Shown piece by piece: positions 1 to 6,202 of a DNA stretch of 6,278 nt. The notes under the pieces are model-generated. The model was not told where the DNA came from and ran no database searches. It saw only the letters and a program-made list of their open reading frames with translations. Position numbers and translations under genes: made by a program. Position 1 is the stretch's first letter; each line of letters begins with the position of its first letter. This DNA comes from UBA11164 sp002420085 (GTDB lineage Bacteria > Pseudomonadota > Gammaproteobacteria > Xanthomonadales > Xanthomonadaceae), in contig DALYLJ010000182.1 in the NCBI GenBank assembly GCA_031976395.1, forward strand, positions 1-6,278. The letters are read 5' to 3'.

Positions 1-978
1 CAGGGCGCAGCCCAGACCCAAGGCACGGGTCATCCGCTCGAAACCCTCCGGCCCTGCGATGAACAGGGCAGTGGCTGCGGCATCGGCTACGACCGGGTCG
101 GAATGCAAAACCACGGTGCCGGCGCTGCCCAGGGCCGGCTGGCCGGTGCGTGGATCGAGCAGGTGTGGCCAGCGACCACCATCGGCGGCGACTCGATAGC
201 GTTGGTATCCTCCGGACGAGAACAGTGCTTCGCGGTCGCTCAGTTCGACCCAGGCCAGGGCCGCCTGTTCGCTGTTGCCGAGCGGATCACGCAGGGCGAT
301 CCGCCACCTGCGGCCATCGTTGCTGCCAAGCGCCATCAGATCACCCCCGAAGCTGATCAGCGCATGATCGATGCCATGCTCGGCCAGGATCGCCACCGTC
401 CGCTCGATCGCCAGACCCTCGGCGATCGCGGCCAGGTCCAGTTGCAGGCGATGGTTGCGACTGGCGATCCGATCGCCCTCGATCCGCAGGTCGTCGAAGC
501 GCGGTCGATGTTCCAGCCAATCGCGGATGATCTCCGGATCGGGCGGCGGCTCGATGATCGGAAATTCACTGCGGTGGAATCCCCAGAGTGCGACCAGCCC
601 ACCGATGCTCGGATCGAACAGGCCCTCGCTGGCGGTCACCAGTGGCCCGGCCCGGCGCAGGGCACTGGCGATCGATTCCGGCAGCGGATGCGACTCGCCA
701 CGGGCGAGCGCGGCATTGACCCGGGTGAGATCGGAGTCCTGCCAGGCGTGCCAGGCGTGGTGCAGATCAGTCAGCGTCTGACTGATCGCGTGCAGGGCGG
801 GCTCGGCGCGGCTGGCCGGTGTCGCGCGAATCTCGATCCGGGCCTCCGAGCCGAACAGCCACAGGCGTTCGCTGATCGGGGCCGGGCTACAGGCGACCAC
901 CAGCAGGATTCCGGTCAGGCCGGCCAGGGTCAGGCGAGCGGCGAGGCCGAGGGTGCGAAGCCGTGCTGACCCGCGCAT
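1..978 (-). CDS. apbE: ApbE-type FAD:protein FMN transferase, lipoprotein; C-terminus cut by window edge
   Basis: ApbE enzymes move FMN from FAD onto a Thr/Ser of target proteins such as NqrC or RnfG, normally on the periplasmic side. Reading the minus strand gives 326 codons without a stop, running off the left edge; the family is about 330-350 aa, so only a short tail is missing. Residues 7-29 are a hydrophobic signal ending in VVAC, a lipobox with Cys30 as lipidation site. Family landmarks follow in order: LFDPSIG near 120-126, LDLAAIAEG near 180-188, FGGD at 210-213, SSGGYQRY at 254-261, HLLDPRTGQPA at 272-282, and ADAAAT at 298-303, whose Asp and Thr match the metal-binding DxxxT. The usual N-terminal MGT is replaced by FGS (LWLFGSEARIEI), a mild deviation. 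The ATG at 978 lies five bases after the PilZ stop with only a weak GAGCGGA site, so coupled translation is likely. No flavinylation target is visible nearby. Family assignment is firm; the substrate is unknown. Confidence 0.9.
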   Translation of the reverse strand, partial: MRGSARLRTLGLAARLTLAGLTGILLVVACSPAPISERLWLFGSEARIEIRATPASRAEPALHAISQTLTDLHHAWHAWQDSDLTRVNAALARGESHPLPESIASALRRAGPLVTASEGLFDPSIGGLVALWGFHRSEFPIIEPPPDPEIIRDWLEHRPRFDDLRIEGDRIASRNHRLQLDLAAIAEGLAIERTVAILAEHGIDHALISFGGDLMALGSNDGRRWRIALRDPLGNSEQAALAWVELSDREALFSSGGYQRYRVAADGGRWPHLLDPRTGQPALGSAGTVVLHSDPVVADAAATALFIAGPEGFERMTRALGLGCAL

Positions 979-983
979 TCCGC

Positions 984-1331
984 TCAGGATGGCGTACCCG
1001 GCGCCTCGGCCCAGACCCGAAGAAACTCGCTGTCCTCGGGGGCGACATCAATGAACCGCATGCCGTTCCAGAATTGCCCCGGTGCCGATGCCTCGCTCGA
1101 CCACAGTTGCTGGGCGCCGATCACCAGCACCCGCTCGCGGCCCGTGCGGTCGAGCAGGGCGAAGCGGATCTGGTACAGGGCCTCTTCCGGCAGGCCCTGG
1201 CCGGCCATCAGCAGCAAACCGGTTGCCGACAGGTTGCTGACCCGGCCGAGCGATTCTTCGGTCATGGTGTCGATGACATCGATGGCATGCGCCACCGAGC
1301 GTCGGGCGGCGCGGCGGGAATCCTGGCTCAT
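984..1331 (-). CDS. PilZ domain protein, probable cyclic-di-GMP receptor
   Basis: A 115-residue protein that is essentially one PilZ domain. PilZ domains bind the second messenger cyclic-di-GMP through an N-terminal RxxxR and a (D/N)xSxxG motif. Both are present: arginines 6, 7, 10 and 11 in the opening RRAARR run give RxxxR, and N33-L-S-A-T-G38 gives the second motif. A beta-rich stretch follows and ends with WNGMRFIDV near 88-96, as is usual near the end of the barrel. There is no signal peptide or membrane segment, so it should be cytoplasmic. Its ATG overlaps the TGA of the DUF1631 gene (ATGA), and a strong GGAGGT site lies five bases upstream inside that gene. ApbE follows after five bases. 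As a stand-alone PilZ protein it probably acts by binding a partner when cyclic-di-GMP is high; the DUF1631 protein is an obvious candidate, but that is inference. Confidence 0.92.
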   Translation of the reverse strand: MSQDSRRAARRSVAHAIDVIDTMTEESLGRVSNLSATGLLLMAGQGLPEEALYQIRFALLDRTGRERVLVIGAQQLWSSEASAPGQFWNGMRFIDVAPEDSEFLRVWAEAPGTPS

Positions 1332-3763
1332 GCCGAACCTCCGGTGCTGCCATTCTGGCCGACCAGCGTGCGCAAGCTGCCCAGAATCGTAGTCCAGGCG
1401 CGGTCGATCAGGGTGCTTTTCTCGGCCTGCACCACCGATGCCTTGCCGGATGCCAGTTCACGGGCGAGTTGATCGAGGCTCTGCTCGCCGATCCGCTGAC
1501 CGCGATTGTTGACGAACAGGGCATGGCCGGTGATCGTGCTGTACCAGGACATGCGCCGACGCACACGCCGATTTTCCGGTTCCAGGTGGAACTCGAACCA
1601 GGTGCCGAATGGCAATTGCTTGATGTGCTCCATCGCTTCACGCTCGCGATCGCTCAGTGCCAGCGTCGATGCTTGCTCGGTCGGCTGGGTCGTCACGTCA
1701 CGACCCAGCCGGGAGCGCGCCTTCATCTTCAGGGCCAGTTCGGTCCGGGACGCGGCATCGTCCTCGGATGGGGCCGGCTCGTTGGCGCGCGCCAGGCGGC
1801 GGGCGATCGCCCGGGCATCATCGTCGTGATAGCCGACCTGACCAAGTGCGCGGGCGACATCGTCCTCGATCGCTGCCGACTCGGCCTCGTCGAGCACATC
1901 GGGCGAGCCGGGTGCGGCGGTGGCGGCGCTGATCAGCCGCTCGGCGATCGCGACCTGGCGCCCGAAGTCTTCGGAGTCCTCGCCCGAACGCAGCAGGGTC
2001 AATGCCAGTACGTCGGACCAGGCCTGGGTCAGCAGGGTCCGGACGAAACTCGGTACCCGTTGCGTGCGCAGCCGCTCGGTGATCACTTCGCTTGCCCGCT
2101 GCTGCGATTGGGCCAGCCGCTCCTTGCCTCGGGCCGCCTCGACGTGCCGGCGTTCGGCGGTCTCGGCACGCCGGACGGCGGCCTGCACCTGCTGGCCCAG
2201 GTCGTTCTGGAGCGACTCGAACACGGTGGGGTCGCCGTCGAACTCCTTGACCGCGCGATCCACCAGCGACTGCATCTTGCTGACCAGATTCTGGTCGGCC
2301 TCATCATCGCCGAGCCATGGGGCGCCGGTTTCGGCGATCGTGTTGAGCATCTGCCGGGCCGGATGCTGGCTGCGCACGAAGAACGCCGGGTCGTCGAGCG
2401 CCAGTCGCAGCAGTGGTATCTGGAGCCGACTCAGCAGGGCAGCGGCCGGGCTGTTCGGCCGGACATCGCGCATGATGTGCTCGAACAGCATGCCGACCAG
2501 GTCCATGGTGTCGGATTCGCTTTCCGGCAGTTGCGCGGCCTCGCCATCGGGCGACTGCATGCGCAGTTGCATCAACAGGTCTTCCTTGATCTTGCGCACC
2601 GGCCGCAGGGTCGGCGCGCTGGCGGCCGCATTCGCCGAGGGCAGGCTGCGCTGCTGGAGCATGCCGAGCACTGCATTCAGTTCCTCGCGGCTGGCGACGT
2701 GACGCTCACTGCGAGGCTGCGCCGCAGATCCTGTCTGATCGGCATTCGCCGTCGATTGCCGACGCAGGGCCAGCAGTTCGCGGACCAGCCCGAACAGTTC
2801 TTCCGGGCGGATCTCGCCGGTGGGTTGCTCGCGCATCGGCTCGCCGAGCCAGTGGGTCTGTGGCTGCCCCAGCGGGCCCGCTGCCGGACTCGGATTGCGG
2901 CGCTCCGGACTGGCCGCCAGCGGGGCGGCCGGCGAACCTGCTGCCGAGCCGGCCGTTGCCGATGGCGTGCCGGACGGGCTGCGGGAGGTGCCGTCATCGG
3001 TCCGCCGTCGCGGGGCATCGGCCGGCGGCGCCCGGCGGTCACCGGCACGAATCCGCATCGGCACGAAGGTCAGGCGCGGCAATACCTCTTCGCGGATCAG
3101 CAGGGCATTGATCGCTTCGACGAAGGCCGGATAGTCGGCCATGCCGGCGCGCTCGAAGCAGCGCAGCAACAGGATGCGCAGACGCTCGTCCAGTTCCAGG
3201 CTGCGGCCCGCTTCGCTGAACAGTTCGCACAGCCGATACGGGCCGATCGGCAGGGCTTCCGGCTCGAAGGCCGGCTTGCCGGCGATCACCCCGAACCGCT
3301 GTCCGAGCAGCCAGAGCCCGAGGCTGGCGCGGGTCTCGGCACGGTTGGCGATTTCCCGGACCACGGCCGAGCGATCGATCTCGCTCTCGGTCACCAGGGC
3401 CAGTTCGCCGGGATGGGCGATGTGCAGCGGATGCGAACTCGATGGTGGATCGCGCAGACAGGCCAGGGCCGCTTCCAGGCCGATCATGAAGCGCGGCGAG
3501 ACGTCGCTGCGGGTGCGCCGGGCCGTGCGCAGTGCCTCGAACGCGGCCAGTTGCGCATCGCTGGTGTGGGCCTGCTCGGTCAGCTTGAACAATTGCTGCT
3601 CGAATTCGTTGAGCGCGGCTTCGGCGACCCGATCGAGATGGGCCGCAGCGAGTTCGAGAATGGCTTCGAGCAGGCGTCGCACACGGCGCGGCAGCGGTCG
3701 CGACGCCAATGTCGGAGGCGGTCCGTCGCTCCGGGGGTCCATGGGGTTGGCCGTGACTGGCAT
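1328..3763 (-). CDS. DUF1631 family protein (function unknown)
   Basis: An 811-residue protein of the DUF1631 family, which has no established biochemical role. The N-terminal part (about 25-240) is mostly helical. A low-complexity linker rich in Ala, Pro, Ser and Arg spans about 241-320. The conserved core includes DTMDLVGMLFEHI (418-430), LQIPLLRLALDDPAFF (447-462) and HPARQMLN (467-474), the best family signature. A charged helix at about 515-565 could form a coiled coil. The C-terminal block has GTWFEF (720-725), MSWYS, ALFVNNRGQRIGE and LIDRAW (785-790), probably a small beta domain. No signal peptide or membrane segment is seen, so it is likely cytoplasmic. The open frame extends upstream to 3901, but I chose the ATG at 3763: it has GGAG five bases upstream and lies downstream of a good promoter, whereas the upstream ATG precedes that promoter. 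An ATG at 3742 has no ribosome binding site. The stop overlaps the PilZ start by four bases. Confidence 0.88.
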   Translation of the reverse strand: MPVTANPMDPRSDGPPPTLASRPLPRRVRRLLEAILELAAAHLDRVAEAALNEFEQQLFKLTEQAHTSDAQLAAFEALRTARRTRSDVSPRFMIGLEAALACLRDPPSSSHPLHIAHPGELALVTESEIDRSAVVREIANRAETRASLGLWLLGQRFGVIAGKPAFEPEALPIGPYRLCELFSEAGRSLELDERLRILLLRCFERAGMADYPAFVEAINALLIREEVLPRLTFVPMRIRAGDRRAPPADAPRRRTDDGTSRSPSGTPSATAGSAAGSPAAPLAASPERRNPSPAAGPLGQPQTHWLGEPMREQPTGEIRPEELFGLVRELLALRRQSTANADQTGSAAQPRSERHVASREELNAVLGMLQQRSLPSANAAASAPTLRPVRKIKEDLLMQLRMQSPDGEAAQLPESESDTMDLVGMLFEHIMRDVRPNSPAAALLSRLQIPLLRLALDDPAFFVRSQHPARQMLNTIAETGAPWLGDDEADQNLVSKMQSLVDRAVKEFDGDPTVFESLQNDLGQQVQAAVRRAETAERRHVEAARGKERLAQSQQRASEVITERLRTQRVPSFVRTLLTQAWSDVLALTLLRSGEDSEDFGRQVAIAERLISAATAAPGSPDVLDEAESAAIEDDVARALGQVGYHDDDARAIARRLARANEPAPSEDDAASRTELALKMKARSRLGRDVTTQPTEQASTLALSDREREAMEHIKQLPFGTWFEFHLEPENRRVRRRMSWYSTITGHALFVNNRGQRIGEQSLDQLARELASGKASVVQAEKSTLIDRAWTTILGSLRTLVGQNGSTGGSA
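1337..1342 (-). promoter_or_regulatory. Ribosome binding site of the PilZ gene
   Basis: GGAGGT on the minus strand lies five bases before the PilZ ATG, inside the last codons of the DUF1631 gene. It is the strongest Shine-Dalgarno match of the operon. The PilZ protein may therefore be made in larger amounts than the DUF1631 protein, or initiate independently of coupling. Confidence 0.75.
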
Positions 3764-3768
3764 GTGGG

Positions 3769-3772
3769 CTCC
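3769..3772 (-). promoter_or_regulatory. Ribosome binding site that fixes the DUF1631 start
   Basis: GGAG on the minus strand, five bases before the ATG at 3763. The alternative start codons at 3742 and 3901 have no comparable site, so this motif decides the start. Confidence 0.65.
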
Positions 3773-3822
3773 AAAGGCCGGCCGACCATCACGGGCCGGG
3801 CCGGCTCGGTATTTGCTCGCCG

Positions 3823-3850
3823 ATTCTAGCAGGCATGGACCCACTGGCAG
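3823..3850 (-). promoter_or_regulatory. Sigma-70-like promoter with extended -10 for the DUF1631-PilZ-apbE operon
   Basis: On the minus strand a -10 element TAGAAT (3828-3823, five of six consensus bases) is preceded by TGC, giving an extended -10. Sixteen bases upstream is CTGCCA (3850-3845), four of six matches to TTGACA. Transcription would start near 3816 and leave a leader of about 53 nt before the ATG at 3763. It is one of the few AT-leaning spots in the region, and it lies in the btuB-DUF1631 gap where a promoter is expected. Predicted by eye only. Confidence 0.6.
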
Positions 3851-3855
3851 CAGGG

Positions 3856-3880
3856 TGCAGTCAGCCGTTGCAGTCAGCCG
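3856..3880 (-). repeat. Two 12-bp tandem direct repeats upstream of the operon promoter
   Basis: The minus strand carries CGGCTGACTGCA twice, at 3880-3869 and 3867-3856, separated by a single base (13-bp period). Both copies are identical and lie just upstream of the predicted -35 element, about 40-65 bases before the predicted transcription start, where activators often bind. They may be an operator for an unknown regulator or a chance tandem duplication. The upstream copy overlaps one arm of the inverted repeat described separately. Confidence 0.6.
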
Positions 3881-3910
3881 GACGCGACGGGTTCGTGGCA
3901 TCCGGCCGAC
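3873..3910 (-). terminator. Possible btuB transcript-end hairpin (no U tract)
   Basis: On the minus strand GTCGGCCGGA (3910-3901) can pair with TCCGGCTGAC (3882-3873) over ten base pairs with one G-U pair, around an 18-nt loop. It begins 24 nt after the btuB stop, a plausible place for a 3'-end structure. No run of T follows, so it is not a canonical intrinsic terminator; it may stabilise the 3' end or be incidental. Confidence 0.3.
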
Positions 3911-3934
3911 AGGGTGTACTGCGCCCGCTGGCGG

Positions 3935-5860
3935 TCAGCGCTCGGAATCCGCTGACGGCTGCCAGATCAGGGTCACCAGCAGGTTGCGGCCGGGGGTCTG
4001 AAAACCACTGGCCAACCGATAGTCGCGGTCGCCGAGGTTCTCGATTCGTGCCTGCACCGTCCAGATCGGATCAGGTCGCCATTCGGCACGCAGATCGACG
4101 CGGGCGAAGCCACCCAGCACCCGATCGAAATCGCGGCGTTCGGACAGCACCTGGACATCCACGCCGAATCGCCAGTGGTCATTGGCGTGCCAATCGATCG
4201 CACTGTCGAACTGGTGGTCGGGACGGCGCAGCAGGGCCAGGCCGGTGTCCCGGTCATACACGTCCTGGATGGTCAGCGCGGTGCGGCTGGACCAGTTCCG
4301 CCCGTGCCAGTCGTGGCTGATTTCGATACCCTGCGCCCGACTGCGATCGATGTTGACGGCGGCGAACAACGGCCCATCGAAGGCAATCTGGTCGCGTACC
4401 TGGGTATCGAATGCCGCGACTTCGATCTCGCCGCTGCCGAGTACCCATTCGACCGCCAGTTCCAGGCTGCGCGCGCGTTCCGGTGCCAGCGTCGGGTTGC
4501 CGGCGAACAACCCGCCGAAACCGGGTGAGTACAGTTCGTTGAAATTGGGCGCGCGGAAGCCCTCGCCCCAACTGGCGCGGACCCGCCCATGTCGGCCCAG
4601 GGCATGGCCGACCGCCAGGCTGCCGGTGGTCGCATCGCCGAACTGACTGTTGTCGTCCAGACGCAGGGCCGCCTGCCACTCGATGGTTCCGAACTGACCG
4701 AACCCGGAGACGAATCCGGCACGATTGTCGCGGTTGCGATCGATGATCGGTCCGGCGAAGGATGACAGCGAGCGTCCGCTTTCGCGCTGCCAGCTCAGAC
4801 CGAGCAGCCAGGTGCTGTGCTCGGCGGTCACGGTGTGCAACCAATCGAGGCTGTCGCGACGGCTCTCGAAACGGCTGTCAAAGGCCGGGGTGTCCAGGTC
4901 TTCGCGCGCGTGGCCGTAGCCGATCCGGTGCTGCCAGCCAGCGGCCAGCGTGCCGTCGAGTGCGAACGCCCCGGACAGGGTGCGGGCATCGGTCCGGCCC
5001 TGGTCGAATTCGACATCGGCATCGCTGGCGAACAGGGCAGCTTCGGCCGTGTGGTTGGCCAGGGCTACGCGGCCTCGGGCCGAGCCATGCCGCTGCCAAT
5101 AGCCATCGGCATCGGGATCGTGGCCGAACGCGCTGGCATCGGTCGCGGAAAAACCGGTGAGGCGGCGATAGCCGGCGGCGACCGACACGCCATGAGCCTC
5201 GCCTTGCGAGCCGACCCCGGCATGGGCTTCGGCACGGCCCCAGCGACCGCCGCGCAGGCTCGCGTTCGGGCCATGCAGATCACGGGTGACGATGTGGATC
5301 ACCCCGCCGATCGCATCCGAGCCCCATTGCGCCGCGCGTGGGCCGCGCACGATCTCGATCCGCTCGATCTGGTCCGGTGCCAGATGGGCAAGGTCGAACA
5401 GGCCCTGGCCGGTGGCATTGACCCGCACCCCGTCGATCAGGATCAGGGTCTGATTCGAGTTGGCGCCGCGCATGAACACGGTCGAGGCCGAGCCCGGACC
5501 GCCGGTGCGGGCGATCGTGATGCCGACCTGACGACCGAGCAGGTCGATCAGATCGGCGGCCTGGCTGGCCTCGATCGCATCTCGATCCAGCACGGTGACC
5601 GAGGCCAGCACCGCATCGACCGGCTGGTCGAGCCGATTGGCGGTCACCACCACGACCGGTTGGCGGCGTGCCGGCGCTGATTCGGTCGATCGCTCAACGC
5701 AGTCGGATGCAGCGGGCGGTCGGCCACCCGGCAGAGGCTCCGGACATGTCTCGGATCGAGCACGTTCGGGCTGTTCGGGACGGTCCTGCGCAGCGGCAGG
5801 AAGGGCAATCAACTGGGCGACCAGGACGGTCGCCGATACGGCACTGTAGAGGGTCTTCAT
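3935..5860 (-). CDS. btuB: TonB-dependent vitamin B12 receptor, BtuB type
   Basis: A 641-residue outer-membrane receptor that takes up cobalamin using energy from TonB-ExbBD. Residues 1-24 form a signal peptide ending ALPAAA. An unusually long linker (about 25-66) with two cysteines (39 and 54) precedes the TonB box VVVVTANR at 69-76. The plug domain (about 78-193) includes VFMRGANSNQTLILIDGVRVN and RGPRAAQWGSDAIGG, very close to the E. coli BtuB plug. The barrel carries RLDDNSQFG (400-408), which matches E. coli BtuB's DDNSQFG, then GEGFRAPNFNELY (432-444), and FQTPGRN near the end. An acidic loop HDPDADGY (247-254) could be the calcium-binding loop known in BtuB. The last barrel strand ends at W633 and is followed by eight extra residues, whereas the family usually ends on Phe. 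I chose the ATG at 5860 because GGAG lies six bases upstream and the signal peptide starts there. A B12 riboswitch precedes it, which strongly supports the substrate. Confidence 0.94.
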   Translation of the reverse strand: MKTLYSAVSATVLVAQLIALPAAAQDRPEQPERARSETCPEPLPGGRPPAASDCVERSTESAPARRQPVVVVTANRLDQPVDAVLASVTVLDRDAIEASQAADLIDLLGRQVGITIARTGGPGSASTVFMRGANSNQTLILIDGVRVNATGQGLFDLAHLAPDQIERIEIVRGPRAAQWGSDAIGGVIHIVTRDLHGPNASLRGGRWGRAEAHAGVGSQGEAHGVSVAAGYRRLTGFSATDASAFGHDPDADGYWQRHGSARGRVALANHTAEAALFASDADVEFDQGRTDARTLSGAFALDGTLAAGWQHRIGYGHAREDLDTPAFDSRFESRRDSLDWLHTVTAEHSTWLLGLSWQRESGRSLSSFAGPIIDRNRDNRAGFVSGFGQFGTIEWQAALRLDDNSQFGDATTGSLAVGHALGRHGRVRASWGEGFRAPNFNELYSPGFGGLFAGNPTLAPERARSLELAVEWVLGSGEIEVAAFDTQVRDQIAFDGPLFAAVNIDRSRAQGIEISHDWHGRNWSSRTALTIQDVYDRDTGLALLRRPDHQFDSAIDWHANDHWRFGVDVQVLSERRDFDRVLGGFARVDLRAEWRPDPIWTVQARIENLGDRDYRLASGFQTPGRNLLVTLIWQPSADSER

Positions 5861-5864
5861 CGTT

Positions 5865-5916
5865 GTCTCCGCGCTCACCCGCTGTGGAAAGCGCGCGCAG
5901 CGGCGGCAACGAAGAC
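5865..5916 (-). promoter_or_regulatory. Riboswitch expression platform: possible helix over the btuB ribosome binding site
   Basis: On the minus strand the btuB ribosome binding site region GCGGAGAC (5872-5865) can pair with GTCTTCGT (5916-5909) over eight base pairs with two G-U pairs. This would hide GGAG from the ribosome. A smaller alternative stem in the same stretch pairs CGCGCT with AGCGCG next to the site. No intrinsic terminator with a U run is present between the aptamer and the start codon, so control of translation initiation is the likelier mechanism. Pairing was found by eye and not energy-tested. Confidence 0.45.
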
Positions 5917-5925
5917 GCGCCCAGG

Positions 5926-5948
5926 GACGGCCGCGAGTCCGCGCCGTC
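5926..5948 (-). other. Strong hairpin in the btuB leader
   Basis: GACGGCGCG and CGC-G-GCCGTC on the minus strand form a nine-base-pair stem with one bulged G and a GACT loop. It lies between the aptamer and the sequestering helix. No U tract follows, so it is not a classical terminator. It may insulate the aptamer from the coding region or be part of the switching structure. Confidence 0.5.
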
Positions 5949-5969
5949 GCCCACCGCAACGCGCCAGTC

Positions 5970-6124
5970 ATGCCCCAGGCCGGTCTCCGGACTTGCAGCG
6001 AAGGTCGAAACCTTGCGTCCACCGCCTTCCCAGGGTCTGACCCAGTGGCATGTGGCGGACTACGACTGCTTACCGTTGCGGGGGCAGTGCCGGATTCACA
6101 CCGGCTTCCCGAACACCCGAGGCC
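5970..6124 (-). promoter_or_regulatory. Cobalamin (adenosylcobalamin-type) riboswitch
   Basis: This leader RNA binds coenzyme B12 and represses the downstream receptor gene. On the minus strand the conserved elements occur in order. GCCGGTGTGAATCCGGC forms a closed stem; ACTGC and GCAGT enclose the core CCCGCAACGGTAA. The B12 box GCCACTG is at 6049-6043, followed by GGGAAGGCGG and finally AGTCCGGAGACCGGCC near 5994-5979. A peripheral hairpin AAGGT-TTCG-ACCTT with a UUCG-type loop lies between. All core motifs are intact, so it should be functional. About 110 nt separate it from the btuB start. The outer boundaries are approximate. Confidence 0.95.
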
Positions 6125-6129
6125 GCGCC

Positions 6130-6135
6130 AGTGTA
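6130..6135 (-). promoter_or_regulatory. Tentative -10 element for the riboswitch-btuB transcript
   Basis: TACACT on the minus strand (four of six consensus bases) lies about seven bases before the start of the riboswitch, where the promoter should be. No convincing -35 is seen at normal spacing, so an activator or a weak promoter is possible. Confidence 0.35.
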
Positions 6136-6179
6136 GACCATCCGCCCCTGCCAGCGACAGCAACGGCCGCAGCGAGCAG

Positions 6180-6202
6180 GTAGCACGGGCGTCCCGCCCG
6201 TG
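6180..6202 (+). repeat. GTAG-tagged REP-like palindrome
   Basis: The tetranucleotide GTAG (6180-6183) is followed directly by a perfect eight-base-pair hairpin, CACGGGCG (6184-6191), loop TCC, CGCCCGTG (6195-6202). A GTAG tag beside a short GC-rich stem is the hallmark of REP sequences mobilised by RAYT transposases, such as the SMAG elements of Stenotrophomonas. It sits in the intergenic region upstream of the btuB promoter, typical for REPs. Only one copy is in this window, so its repetitive nature cannot be confirmed here. It could also act as a bidirectional terminator or mRNA-stabilising hairpin for a gene beyond the edge. Confidence 0.6.

Noticed and set aside
103..969. A 288-codon open frame on the plus strand opposite apbE
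   Set aside because: The minus strand encodes all ApbE landmarks in one frame; the plus frame is a compositional shadow.
422..1951. Octamer GCGATCGC at 422-429, 1803-1810 and 1944-1951, resembling the cyanobacterial HIP1 repeat
   Set aside because: Three copies in coding sequence are explained by frequent GCG-ATC-GC codon pairs in GC-rich DNA, and nothing else suggests a cyanobacterium.
1469..3829. A 786-codon open frame on the plus strand opposite the DUF1631 gene
   Set aside because: It mirrors a GC-rich gene with clear family motifs on the other strand. Its translation is Gln/Gly/Arg/Leu-rich, matches no domain I recognise, and has no convincing ribosome binding site.
3764..3901. N-terminal extension of the DUF1631 protein by 46 residues
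   Set aside because: The extension contains the predicted promoter and direct repeats, has no ribosome binding site at its ATG, and looks non-coding.
4817..5680. A 287-codon open frame on the plus strand opposite btuB
   Set aside because: BtuB plug and barrel motifs are continuous on the minus strand here; the plus translation is low-complexity shadow sequence.
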